The notes: a model not told the origin generated them from the letters alone. Positions 10,628 to 20,940 are shown, counted from the stretch's first letter. The stretch is 64,000 nt of DNA from Shinisaurus crocodilurus (GCA_021292165.1 CM037878.1:292564971-292628970); one strand, 5' to 3'. Translations and numbers: made by a program.

Positions 10628-10692
10628 CTGCCGGGTGACCGGCCAGATGGGCGATTGATAAATGTAATAAATAAATAAATAAATAAAATAAA
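10628..10692 (+). repeat. L2-type LINE 3' tail fragment
   Basis: GCCGGGTGACCGGCCAGATG then GATTGATAAATGTAATAAAT and an AAAT run, as at 6095-6290. Confidence 0.65.
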
Positions 10693-10944
10693 TAGCTCAG
10701 CCTTAGGAGAGGCATGCCAACCTTTAGAATGGAGGAAAACTGCACAAAAACTGTGAAAGCATCAAATGATTGGTGGCTGGGGGGGGCAAAGGAAAGGGGC
10801 GTGACCTGGGGAACCCCAGCGTGTCAAATTGGGCCCCCTGGAGGCCTGGATTGGGCCCAGGGCTGGAGATTCTCCGCCCCTGCTTTAGATCATTGACTCA
10901 TGCGCGCTCTTCCCGGGGGCGCCGGTCTGCTGCCAGCTCAAGTT

Positions 10945-10964
10945 TTTCTTTAACGTTGCCCCAC
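10945..10964 (+). promoter_or_regulatory. U12-type branch point and AC acceptor
   Basis: TTTCTTTAAC resembles the U12 branch consensus (TCCTTAAC) and lies about 10 nt before the terminal CCCAC. This short spacing is typical of U12 introns. There is no polypyrimidine tract plus AG placed to give the correct frame. Confidence 0.85.
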
Positions 10965-11099
10965 GTATTTTGTTATGATGGGGATCCTGACCATCTATAC
11001 CTCGTATAAGGAGAAGAGCATCTTCCTCGTAGCACATAGAAAAGATCCAGCAGGGATGGATCCCGATGACATCTGGCAGCTTTCCTCAAGTCTGAAAAG
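10965..11099 (+). CDS. SPCS2: SPCS2 exon 4
   Basis: Starts with the single base G completing a serine codon split by the AT-AC intron, then encodes [18 protein letters not shown], the end of the second membrane segment and its cytosolic flank, followed by [20 protein letters not shown]. The donor is AAAAG|GTACCA in phase 2; AG joins A of exon 5 to make arginine. Confidence 0.95.
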
Positions 11100-12763
11100 G
11101 TACCAGCTGGTCCCAAGAGCCTCCACCGTGACCCGCTGAGCTCCCCATGCTGACTTTCAGGGCTGTGTGTCTTCTTTGCATTTCTGCAGTGGCATTCGGC
11201 AAGCTGTGGATTTTGGGTTTGGGCACAGAATTCAGCGCCCTCAAGAGTCTGTTTTCATTTGTCTCAAAGAAAATGCAAGTTTCTAGCCCTTAAGTTTGCA
11301 AACGTAGGCTTGAGAATGCATGGGCAGTGTCAGCTGAAATCTGATATGCCTGAGGGGGGCTGCTAAGCACTGTTTCCGGAGGTCAGAAGATGGGGCTCCT
11401 GAGACTTGCATATTTCATTAGCCTAATTTAGGCCTAAGAAGCAAATGTGGGCAGATCTGCTTAATTTGTATAGTTCCTTTAGACCACAGACATGGACTCT
11501 GGGTACACAATTAGTGTCTCACTGCAGTGCAGACGGTCATCCCTTGTGACCCACAGGGCCCGTCTCTACTTCCTACCTCTTTCCAACAACAACACCCCAA
11601 AAGTGTCCAAAGGACCTCAACCCTGCCCTGCTCCGAAGTTTCTTTTGAGAGCTGAGTGTTGCTATCGTGGCAGTGCAAATCACATTGCTACAAATTCCTC
11701 AGATCAAAACCTTTGCGTTCCAGTATCGGGGCCCCAAAGCAGGAACACGATTATTCCTGAGAAAATGCAGGGAATATTTGTTTGAAGCCGATCATGTGTA
11801 GCTTGTGGATGGGATTGGGCTGCTGCAGCCTGGTTCTTGCTGCAGTGCTAAACCTGTCCCAGCAGACTGGAGGTAGGGACTCCCGTGATGGAATGCTTCT
11901 TCACAAAAATAGAATCCCCTTCACATGGAAGACTAGTGTGTCAGGGAGAAGGGTAGGCTAGGGCCCTTCACTCACATGCGAGATTTCTATGTGGAGGGGG
12001 CAGGGGGCATGTAGGAAATCATGGGACCCCGCTTCCCACGCTCGGTCTGGAGTGGCACAGCCCACACACAGGTTTACCACCTCAGTGAAGATTAGGTCAA
12101 AGCAAAGTAAGTCAGGTGGGGATAGAAGTGGCCATCAAGGAGATTAGGTTGGACAGTGGAGTGAAAAGCTGACAGCACTCCCTGGCCCCTTCTGAACAGG
12201 CCTTGCGATCAAGCACCCAAGGAGTCCGTGGAATGCTGCTACATGTTGCGCCCTAGATCAGGGGTGGGCAAGTTCACGAGGTCCAGGGGCCATTTTAGCC
12301 CCCTGTGGGTTGTACCTTCCTCCCATGGTGCTGGAAAAATTATTATTATTATTATTATTAAAATAGCACCCAGAGCAGCTATGGAGCTCCAAGAGGGTCA
12401 CAATTAACTTGTTTACAAGTTAATTTGAGTGCTTTTGGTCCTCCATAGCCACAGAGCACAAAGAGGGTCAAAAATCAGTGGAAATGGCCACTTGATGCCA
12501 TTTATTACCATGGGGGGGGGCAGTACGGGCTGCACGTTGCCCACTCCTGCCCCGTATCTACAGAGAGCAGCCTTTTGTTTTAGCATGTCAGGTTTCTGCA
12601 TGTGGGGATGCACAAGAGAGCCCTTCCTTGTGGTTGCCCCAAAATTGGGAGATGCCCCCAGAGTCCAAATAAGAGTATTTAGGAGTGCCAGGTCTCCACA
12701 TAGGTTCAGTGCGTAAGCTGACATGCATCACGGACTTCCTGTTTCTGTAACCCCCATCTCCAG
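11100..12763. other. SPCS2 last intron, no further gene seen
   Basis: A U2-type intron (GTACCA ... CTCCAG). It holds an (ATT)n run at 12340-12361 and otherwise unassigned sequence. Short open frames (for example 11492-11785) have no recognisable family. Confidence 0.6.
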
Positions 12764-12950
12764 ATTTGATGACAAATACACCCTGAAAATGACATTCATC
12801 AGCGGCAGAACCAAACAGCAGCGGGAGGCGGAGTTCACCAAATCCATCGCCAAGTTCTTTGACTGCAACGGGAGTTTAGTCATGGACGCCTTCGAGCCAG
12901 AAGTCTCCAAGCTTCACGACAGCCTCCTCACAGAAAGGAAAATTAAGTAG
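12764..12950 (+). CDS. SPCS2: SPCS2 final exon
   Basis: Acceptor CATCTCCAG. Encodes [20 protein letters not shown], then [13 protein letters not shown] and a C-terminal TERKIK followed by TAG. This is the conserved cytosolic C-terminal domain of SPCS2. Length and frame agree with the family, and no frameshift is present. The 3' UTR is short, with AATAAA at 13000-13005. Confidence 0.96.
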
Positions 12951-12999
12951 GCCACGTCCAGTGTCCACCTTCCCACTGGCCTCGTGCTGAGTTTAAGCC

Positions 13000-13005
13000 A
13001 ATAAA
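13000..13005 (+). terminator. SPCS2 poly(A) signal
   Basis: Canonical AATAAA 50 bp after the SPCS2 stop codon. Confidence 0.85.
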
Positions 13006-13039
13006 GCAAAATAGCAACGAATGTTAGCCTCTGTTTTTG

Positions 13040-13285
13040 TCCAAGATCTCACCCCACCCCACCCCACCCCCTCTCTCTCTCTCTCTTTCCTCTCTTTCTC
13101 TTCCCCAAGAGAAGATGGGATTTTAATCTAGGTCCTGCAAAATAGGGGCAAACATCTAGTTAGTATTGGCTTTGCCTTGCTTTGGGTCAGTGTCCTGATC
13201 TGCTTTGTCAGGGTTTCCATAAAGATAGATTTGCCAAGGACTCTCTGATGGGAGGGAACGGCTTCATCCTGTAGAGCTGCCTAAC
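13040..13285. other. Downstream of SPCS2; low-complexity tract
   Basis: CCCCACCCCACC followed by a (CT)n run at about 13070-13095. No gene. Confidence 0.6.
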
Positions 13286-13412
13286 TCAACCTGGTGCCTT
13301 CCAGATGCATTGGACTGCAGCTCCCATCATTCCCAGCCAGCATGGCCACCGGCCATGCTGGCTGGGAATGATGGGAGCTGCAGTCCAATGCATCTGGAAG
13401 GCACCAGGTTGC
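13286..13412. mobile_element. Palindromic hAT-type MITE
   Basis: Hairpin with arms CAACCTGGTGCCTTCCAGAT and ATCTGGAAGGCACCAGGTTG around GGACTGCAGCTCCCATCATT. Same superfamily as 3035-3165. Confidence 0.85.
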
Positions 13413-14216
13413 AGGAGGGGGCTTCTACGTAGGGTTCCTCTTTTCTTTTTTGCTAGTAGTACTTTATAAGGCAGCTCTGCACCATTCAGTTCAACACAAA
13501 AGCAGTGTTTTTTGTTCCAACTTCTTGCTCGGAAGGAATCCTTCGTTTATTTTCATGCTGGGAATTCAGGGCAATACATGCATTAGTAAACCAGTTCTGT
13601 CCATTGTCGGCCTCATTTTCTTTTATATTTATCAAGTGAATGAAGGAAAGGGATCTTTTTTAACACAAAAACCTTTTTAGTGGATGGACGAGAAACTGGA
13701 GGCTTAGGGGGGAAGCCATGCAGATAGATGAATCTGCCAGCAGAGTGCATTTCAGGACAAAGGCAACTGCAGGGTTTTTAAAAGAAACAGGCAAGGAGAC
13801 TTTTAAAATCCATATCATGTGTTCTTTTTCCCATTTGGTGCATTTATTCTTGCTGAAAATCTCTTCTTTCCCTTATATAAACTGCCATTTTCTAAAATGA
13901 CTTTTTTTTTCCAATAAAAGGAACAAACTTACATGAAAACAGTGTGGAAGTATTAATGAGTGTGGTGTCCAGTAAAAGCAGTGCTTTCATTTTTCTGCAA
14001 ACAGCGTTTCTAAGAGGGGTGTGTTTGACCTCTGCATTATTTACACACACATGTACACACAGAATGGGGAACTTTTGCAAGGAGACTTGTAAAAATGAAC
14101 AGACGCAGGATACAAAATCAGGTATGCAGATGTATACAGAGAGAGAGAGAGAGATTCTAAGGCTGTTTTTATATATTTTCCCCCAATGCTAACATGAACA
14201 TATGTATTAGTAGTAC
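13413..14216. other. No recognisable gene
   Basis: AT-rich sequence with a GAGAGA run near 14138-14153. No exon or named repeat seen. Confidence 0.4.
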
Positions 14217-14344
14217 TGATATATCACTTAATATAGCAACATCTCAAAGTGGTTTACATATAGTGGTGTATATGTTTAATAAAATTACACTTAAACATGC
14301 AGCAGGAACAGCTGATGGTTTTTAAGGACCAAGTGCAGACTGAA

Positions 14345-14480
14345 TCCTAGAAGAGTTGAGTTGGAAGGGGCCTACAAGGCCATCGAGTCCAATCCCCTGC
14401 TAAGTGCAGGAATCCAGGTCAAGCATCCCTGACAGATGGCTGTCCAGCCGCACCTTGAATGCCTCCAGAGTGGGGGAGCA
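14345..14480 (-). repeat. CR1 LINE 3' end
   Basis: On the minus strand it reads TCTGGAGGCATTCAAGGTGC, GACAGCCATCTGTCAGGGAT, TTGGACTCGATGGCCTTGTA and CCCCTTCCAACTC, the CR1 3' end seen more fully at 23600-23760. Confidence 0.8.
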
Positions 14481-14484
14481 CACC

Positions 14485-14600
14485 AATAATAAATGTGTCT
14501 TCAGGTTTTGTTTTTTAATAGCCAGCAGTGATGTGGCTATATGTATCTTCCTGGGGAGGAAGTTCCAAAGGTGTTGGGCCACCTCCAAGAGCTTGTTTTT
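14485..14600 (-). repeat. L2-type LINE fragment
   Basis: The stretch ATGTGTCTTCAGGTTTTG ... TATCTTCCTGGGGAGGAAGT ... CCAAAGGTGTTGGGCCACC parallels 50108-50205 of the L2-like fragment there. The CR1 3' end joins it directly. Confidence 0.6.
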
Positions 14601-15190
14601 TTCATATTGTATTTTATTGTTTTGAACTTTTCCTAATCCACCGGGTGAATGTTTGTTTTGGGGCAGATTTAAAATACAATAGAACTAGGGTTCACCCTGA
14701 TCTGCCAGGGCTTGCAGTTCATGGATGTGGTGGTGCGGGAGGCAGATGTAATTGGGTATGGTCATATCAGGTTATGTCAGATTCAGGAGAATGTAGTCGC
14801 ACTTGGCAAGACATGTCCATGGATTGCCTCAAGCAAGGGCTGGCAGGAGCTGTGCTGCAGTTTACCCCACTGCTACAGAAGAGCTGGCTGTGTTTTCTGA
14901 AGAGCCCTTGTCTGGTTCTGTAACGCAGCAGGAGCAGGAGATGCTGCTTGGAGATACTCCTTGGATTCCAAAGGTGGAAGGGAGCAAGCTGTAGCTCTTT
15001 CTCCAGGCAGCATAGGGCACTGGGTTTGGGGGTCGTGACACACCGTTTCCTTCTGTTTAGAACTTCAGACGTAGCAGTCAAAGCAGAGCTTCAGATGTAG
15101 ACTTTGTCCTTCCAGTCTGAATGTTTGCCACAGGAACTCCTCTTCCTCCACCCAAACCTCCCTGCTAGTGTTTGCATGATTCCCAAGCCC

Positions 15191-15303
15191 AGCCTTTCCC
15201 AACCTGGTTGGATTACAACTCCGAGCATGGCAGGCTGGGGGGGGGGGGGTACTGGGATTTGTAGTCGAACACATCTGGAGGGCGCCAGGTTGGAGAAGGC
15301 TCC
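15191..15303. mobile_element. Palindromic hAT-type MITE, decayed
   Basis: Arms CAGCCTTTCCCAACCTGG and CCAGGTTGGAGAAGGCT, with a poly-G run in the loop. Counterparts lie in X1 (about 55600-55715), X2 and X3. Confidence 0.7.
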
Positions 15304-15339
15304 TCTAGCCCGTACAGTCTTTTTGTTTTCCCTATAGAG

Positions 15340-15477
15340 CAGGGCTCTCCAACCTCTTGGGTCCCCAGATGTTGCTGGCCTACAGCTCCCAGCCTACCCA
15401 GCCAGCATGGCTAATGGCAAGGGATTCTGGGAGCTGTAGTCCAGCAACATCTGGGGACCCCAGGTTGGAGAGCCCTG
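15340..15477. mobile_element. Palindromic hAT-type MITE (CAGGGCTCTCCAACC family)
   Basis: Starts CAGGGCTCTCCAACC and ends GGTTGGAGAGCCCTG, with a perfect 8-bp target duplication CTATAGAG (15332-15339 and 15478-15485). Orthologous copies sit in X1 (about 55423-55563), X2 (59398-59540) and X3 (62737-62878), so it predates the inverted duplication. Confidence 0.92.
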
Positions 15478-15708
15478 CTATAGAGGAACCTGGGTGAGAT
15501 CTCTATGCTGCTGCTTGTCCCATCGCCCCCTCAGACGGCTTGGCTGCCCTTTTGGGGCCTCCCTTCATTGGCTTGCTCACTTGACTTCCTCAGCGCACCA
15601 CACAATAAGCCCCAGCACCTGTATCCACTGCTTGACTTCTATCAGATAGCAGAGGATGTCCCAGGGTTGCATGCAATCAGCTGCTCTAACACATGCATAT
15701 ATGGCCTA

Positions 15709-17350
15709 CTAGCTGTTGCCCGCGGCTTCGCTCGCATGGATTTTAGGATTTGGTACAATTGTTTTTAAAAGAAACATGAGGTTTTTGTCCAAACTGTACG
15801 AAGTATAATTTACAGGTTGATGTCTTAACGTAATAAGCAATGTTTATTACAGATGTTGGTCGGGGTGTATTGGCAACACTGTCGTGGGACATTATAGAGA
15901 ATTCATCCCAGTTTTCAATGACATGATCAACTATTTGTTCACGTACCTCCTGTGAAGGATTGAGGCTTACACAGGCTTAAGTTTGTTGAAGCCTGAAGGC
16001 CCAAACACTTCCCTAGATTAGTTGGAGCCTGAAGGCCCAAATACTTCAGGATGGGAGGAGGAGTTTGAGAGTTTTAGGTTACGCAATAGAAGTTAAGAAT
16101 TATATCTCCTGTTCAAAGTCACACGATTATAACCTTCCATTCCTGGGAAGGCTATATATGTGTGGGGTGTGGTCAGCTAGCAGCAGAGGGCAGAGAGAGA
16201 CTGACTGCAGAGAGAGACTGACTGCAGAGGAGAGAAGTAGTCTGAAGTTAAGCTAGAGAACCTTGTATTAGTTGTTTGTTTGATTTGATCATACTTGCTT
16301 TTGAATTATAACCACTCTATTAAGTAATTACCCTAATATAATAAGTAAAGTGCTGTTGTTTACCCTGGTTTGTTGGAGTGACTTATTCACCACGTCTAAA
16401 GCCTACACCCACATTACTGGAAGCAGGCAAAGGATTTGATCTCCTGGAACGGGAGAGGCTTTGAGAAGAGGCAGAGATCTTCCAAAGGCAGATCAAGGGG
16501 TCCCTGTAGTAGCGGAACCTTGACACCTCCCTACCTAGATTTTGACTGCCATGCATAACGAAAGATAGTGCCCGGAATAGGCACGCTCCATTGCCTACAA
16601 TTGGTACGACTGTGCGTGGTATCACCACACCATTTACATTTAAATTTTCAATTTGATTTTTTTTTTTTTATGGAGAAGAAGAAAAATTAAAAAAACAGGT
16701 TTAAAAATGAAAAGGGTTTTTTGTTTTGTTTTCTCTCCTTGAAGGCCCGTGAGAGCTGTATGGAAAAGATACAGTGTCTCTGACTGAAAGTGTCATGTTT
16801 AGGCTGGGTGCTGGCAGCAGAAATCTTTTCTGACAGAAATATCTGATCTTAAAGAAAAATCAGGTTAATCCTCAGAGTCTACAGGTGATGAAGAGTGACC
16901 GTGCCGAGTTTGGGGTGGATCCGTCAAAACGTGATGGAGCCTATGCGACGACGCCCCACACACAACAGTCAGTCAGTCATTTAAAAAGTTTCCCTCCCTT
17001 TTCACCCCCTTAGAGAACATTCTAAATGGCCTAGGGGAGATTTGCATACCCACCCCTATTGGCCCCTGCAGGAATTCCTAGGAACATTCTAAGTGTCGTA
17101 TGGGCTATTTGCATAACTGCTCCTATTGGCTCCTTATGAGCAATTATGAGATGAGGCCGATTTGCATAACTGCTCCCCTGTTGTTTTGCCCATAGGAAAT
17201 ATGAGAGTGGGTCGATTTTGCCCCTAGGGATGGAATTTCCAAAAATCCTTCCTTAGTGGGTGTCTACGACGTCATGTCCCTTCAAAATTTCACATTCCTA
17301 GATTAAACGGTTTGAGCTGGGCGTTGATGAGTTAGTCAATCAGTCAGCTG
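15709..17350 (-). mobile_element. Decayed Helitron-like element with OTU-protease-like fragment (copy in L)
   Basis: Read on the minus strand, the element ends ...GCGAGCGAAGCCGCGGGCAA then CAGCTAG, with host T following: a CTAG terminus just after a GC-rich near-palindrome, as in Helitron 3' ends. Upstream is a coding remnant with the OTU signature (GACLFRALSF), here interrupted by the solo LTR at 15951-16525. Some animal Helitron/Helentron elements encode an OTU cysteine protease, which supports the assignment. The 5' end could not be fixed; the stated upstream limit is approximate. No Rep/helicase is present, so it is non-autonomous. Confidence 0.6.
15951..16525 (+). mobile_element. Solo LTR of an endogenous retrovirus-like element
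   Basis: A 575-bp block present only in L. It starts TGTGAAGGATTG and ends AACCTTGACA (TG...CA) and is flanked by a perfect 5-bp duplication CCTCC (15946-15950 and 16526-16530). The three right-arm copies keep the empty site GTACCTCCCTACC. A TATA-like GCTATATATG lies near 16150. No internal genes remain, as expected after LTR-LTR recombination. Confidence 0.9.
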
Positions 17351-17639
17351 GAGTGGGGTCATGTTTTTACTTGGGGAAATATTTTTACATATAACAATGA
17401 TAGTCTTCCCTGAATCTAAGGATCCAGCACATTGAATTGCACTAAACCTTTCTTACAACCTGCAGGGATATATTACTTTTCTTATGGAAGAATGTTCAAA
17501 AATATGATCCCCGGCCATTTAAACTGGTTGTCTTGTGCACAATGACTGTTTAAGATTAGATGGATGGGAAATGTTTGTTTATATAGTACATTTATATCCT
17601 AGAAATCAATTTTTTAATCTTTTTGATCATATCTGTGCC

Positions 17640-18415
17640 TCAGATCCATGTTTTTGCACCATGGTGGTGCCCACAAGTGATTTTTGTGGTTCAGTCCATG
17701 GAGGAAGATGTGTTCTGTGATTTGACTGTGTTTTGGGGGATTTTCCCCTGTAAACATCTGGAGGATCCATGCCTCGGATCCATGTTTTTTGCTCCATGGT
17801 GGCCCCATTGAGTGCAGGATCCCTGATTTTTGTGCTTCAGTCCATGGAGGTAGATGTGCTCTCTAATGGGATGGTGGTTAGTGGGCTCTGCCCTGTAAAA
17901 ATCATATGAAATCAAGAGGATCCATTTTATCATTTCATGGATCCAGCTTTTACCTTCTTCCCGTTTTTGCTCCATGGCGGCACCAACGAGTGCTGGATCT
18001 GTGATTTTTAGGGTTCAGCCCATGGAGGCAGCAGCTGTGCTCTTTGATGTACTAGTGGTTTCGGGATTTCCCCCTGTACAGATCATGAGGATCCATGTGG
18101 ATCCGTGCCTCAGATCCATGTGTTTTGTTTTGCGCCGCGGCGGCGCCACCACCGACGAGTCCCGGCTGAGCCATTCGTTTTATACGGTTCAGTCCCTGGA
18201 GGCTGATGCGCTCCCCGGTCGGATGGCGGTTTGGGGGGGGGGGATTCCCCCCCTCCCCGTAAAAATCACGAGGTTCCAAGAGGATCCGTGCCTTGGATCC
18301 ACGTGTTTTTGCACTGTGGCAGCGCCCACGAGCGGCGGATCCGTAACTTTCGTGGTCCGGTCCAGCAGCCCGTGTGGAGGCAGATGCGCTCTCTGCGACT
18401 GCATGTGGTGCTTTT
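17640..18415 (+). repeat. Degenerate tandem satellite, about 135-180-bp units with GGATCC sites
   Basis: About five head-to-tail units each carry GGATCCATGTTTTT-like, CCATGGTGGCGCC-like, GTTCAGTCCATGGAGG-like and CCCTGTAAAAATCA-like landmarks. Unit starts are near 17642, 17777, 17939, 18113 and 18295. Units 4-5 are CpG-rich, while units 1-3 have TG/CA at the same sites, consistent with CpG decay. The same array is inverted at 53049-53832. Confidence 0.85.
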
Positions 18416-19699
18416 GGCAGGGCCGGATTAAGCTAGGGGCTGTTGGAGCGGAAGCTCCAGGCCCCTAACAGAAAATAGGCCCACAATTATAGGGACACGC
18501 GGCGATTTTTCCCCCCCTTCGGAGACGTCCGGGGAAAGGGAGCCTTGCGCTGCCACTGCCGTCCTTTCCTGCCCTGGCAGGCTCGGGGCAGGCGCCATCC
18601 GCGAGGGAGGGAAGCAGGCATGGGAGGAGCCACGGCCACAGCTTCATGGAGAGAGCCAGGTAGAGGACGGACCCTCTCCGGCTTCTTCCTTCTTCCTCCT
18701 CCCTCCTCCTCCTGTGTCCTGGGGACTCGTCCGGCGTCGGATTTCCCTTTCGTTTTGCTGGCCCCTCCTCTTCGTCTCGGCCGCGAGTGACAGGCGGCAA
18801 AGCCCCGGGAGAAACCCGGCCTCGTGGTCAGCAGCTGCAACTTCAAGCGCGTCAAGCTGCTCTCGCCGGGCTCGAGCAGTTGTGTGGGCAACGAGGACTC
18901 CCTAGTCCCAAATGTCCCTCCTGAAAGCTGTTTGAGCTGCTCGGAGGGGACGAGGGGTGGGCGGGAGTGAGAGTGCTCCAGGTACCCGCCTCCAGCCCTT
19001 CCACGTTATTAAACTCAACTGGGCGCTGCAAAAGGCAAATTTCTCCCCTTCGTTTTGACATTCCACCCGCTGCCTTTGGGCAACTAATTTCCCCGCAGGT
19101 TAACTCGCCTTATAGAACTGTGGGGTTCTTCAAACACCGCTCTGAGGGCCAAACCACACACTTAATTACCGCTGAAAGCGCCCGCGGCCTCGATTCGGAT
19201 TGGGGGGGGGGGCGGGGGCGTTTAAGTGTTTCCCCTCCCGCCGCCCTCCAAGTTTATCCATTTACGTCTCCCTCTCTTTTTGCCTCAGTTTCCCTCAATG
19301 TTTGTCCAGTTTCCCTGAGGGAAACCGAGGCAAAAAGGAAAGCAAGGCTGGCACAAAATGCCCCCCCCTCACACGCAGACACTTCCGTTCTCTTTCTCCT
19401 GTTTCAGCTTCCCCCAAAGCACCTTCCTTCCTGCCTCAGTTTCCCTCAAAGTTTGCATACAGTTTCCCTCAAAGTTCGAGGGGAAACAAGCAAAAAAGAA
19501 AGGCAGGCAGGCAGGCAGGCACAAAGTGGGTCCCCCCCCCCTTCTATTCCCTTTCTCCTTCCATTTCTGCCTCAGCTTCCTTCAAAGTACTCTCCCTCCT
19601 TCCCGGCATCTGCCTCAGTTTCCCTCAGAGTGCCCTCTTTCCTGCCTGCCCACCTGTTTCCCATACAGGCGCTGCTGCCTTTTCACATTTATTTTATTT

Positions 19700-19855
19700 A
19701 TTTATTTTATTTGTTATATTTATACCCCACCTTTTTTCCTGCAAGGAACCCAAGGCGACTTACATAGTCCTCCTCCTCCTCCTCCTCCTCCTCCATCTCC
19801 ATTTTATCCTCACAACAACCCTGTGAGGTAGGTTAGGCTGAGAGTCAGGGACTCT
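19700..19855 (+). repeat. Interspersed repeat (CCTGCAAGGAACC family)
   Basis: TTTATACCCCACCTTTTTTC, CTGCAAGGAACCCAAGGCG, a CTC run and AACCCTGTGAGGTAGGTTAG, the same family as 7225-7418. Confidence 0.75.
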
Positions 19856-20006
19856 TTTATAATGTATTTCAGTTTACCCCACACAAAGCACTCACACACA
19901 CAGAGCAGCCAGACAAAAGCAAAACACGCTTATAATTTGTAGGTAGCCTTTTATAATGTATTTCAATTTTAGACAGCAAAAAAGGTAGTACATTCTTATT
20001 TTTTAA

Positions 20007-20472
20007 ACCCACTTTTGCCATCGAAATAAAATTCCATCCTCCATTTAATCATTATTTATTTATTTATTTATTGCATTTATACCCCGCTCTTCAGCCAGAA
20101 AAGGCTCTCAGAGCGGCTTACACAGATTAATAATACGACATTCCCTGCCCTCAGGCTCACAATCTAAAAGACATGACACAAAAGGAAAAGGGATTGGGAG
20201 GGAGGAGGAAGAATGCCAAACTCAGGCACCAATATAATGTTTGGCATTCTTCCTCCTCCCCCCCAATCCCTTTTCCTTTTGTGTCACGTCTTTTAGATTG
20301 TGAGCCTGAGGGTAGGGAATGTCTTATTATTACCGGTAATCTGTGTAAACCGCTCTGAGAGCCTTTTCTGGCTGAAGAGCGGGGTATAAATGGAATAAAT
20401 AAATAAATAAATAAATCATTAATTTCTACCCACTTTTGCCATCAAAATAACATTCCATCCTCCATTTAATCA
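20007..20472. repeat. Hairpin of two inverted repeat tails flanked by a 45-bp direct repeat
   Basis: Arms around 20055-20217 and 20236-20412 are reverse complements (TTTATACCCCGCTCTTCAGC against GCTGAAGAGCGGGGTATAAA), with a loop of about 20 bp. Both sides carry a 45-bp direct repeat (20007-20051 and 20428-20472) starting ACCCACTTTTGCCATC and ending CCATCCTCCATTTAATCA, with about two differences. Confidence 0.85.
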
Positions 20473-20804
20473 CTTGTTAACATTATAATTAATTTATAAT
20501 AACTTTCCATTTAAGAAAAAAAAATTCACCCCTATCAAGTGAAAAAAATGACCCAGGTCCTTTTTTTTTACTTGATCCATTCGTTCTTTTTTTTTTTTTA
20601 AACTATAGTCCGGTCCCCCAACAGTCTGAGAGACAATGAACTGGCCCCCTGTTTAAAAAGTTTGAGGACCCCTGTTGTAATCCTTACATCAACCCTGTAA
20701 GGCAGGTCAATAGCATTCTCTCCATACAGCACGTGGGGGGGGGGGGGGCAGCTGAGTAAGAGCTCGGTTCGTGTACATTGTTGCCTAACAGTCTGCATAA
20801 TTCC

Positions 20805-20940
20805 CGAAGGGGTGGGCCGTGTTAGTCTATTGCAGCAAGAACAACAAGAGAGTCTTGTGGTACCCTAAAGACCAACACATTCATTCTGACATAAGCTTTC
20901 ACGGACACTGCCCACTTCCATCAGGTTTTATTGAGTTAAC
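20805..20940 (+). repeat. Interspersed repeat (GTTAGTCTATTGCAGCAA family)
   Basis: GGGCCGTGTTAGTCTATTGC, GAGTCTTGTGGTACCCTAAA and GACATAAGCTTTCACGG are hallmarks of a repeat also found at 22780-22885 and, as a fragment, near 26083-26115. Confidence 0.65.

Larger units (their letters stand above)
14217..18417. repeat. Left arm (L) of the long inverted repeat around the NEU3 pair
   Basis: The whole stretch recurs in reverse complement on the right: 14217-14345 only at the distal end of copy X3 (63870-64000), about 14345-17560 in all three copies X1-X3, and 17560-18417 in X1 only (53049-53897). L is therefore the only arm holding both outer and inner flanks and looks like the ancestral single-unit form. 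It differs from the right copies by a solo LTR (15951-16525) and lacks the GC-rich element found between right copies. Confidence 0.9.

Noticed and set aside
14528..15081. Recurring 131-codon frame in L and the right-arm copies
   Set aside because: Similar because the DNA is duplicated; indels shift the frame in X3 and no family is recognisable.
18967..19831. 266- and 208-codon frames rich in Ser/Pro/Phe
   Set aside because: Low-complexity pyrimidine-rich DNA inside element H; overlapping frames are equally long and none shows a domain.
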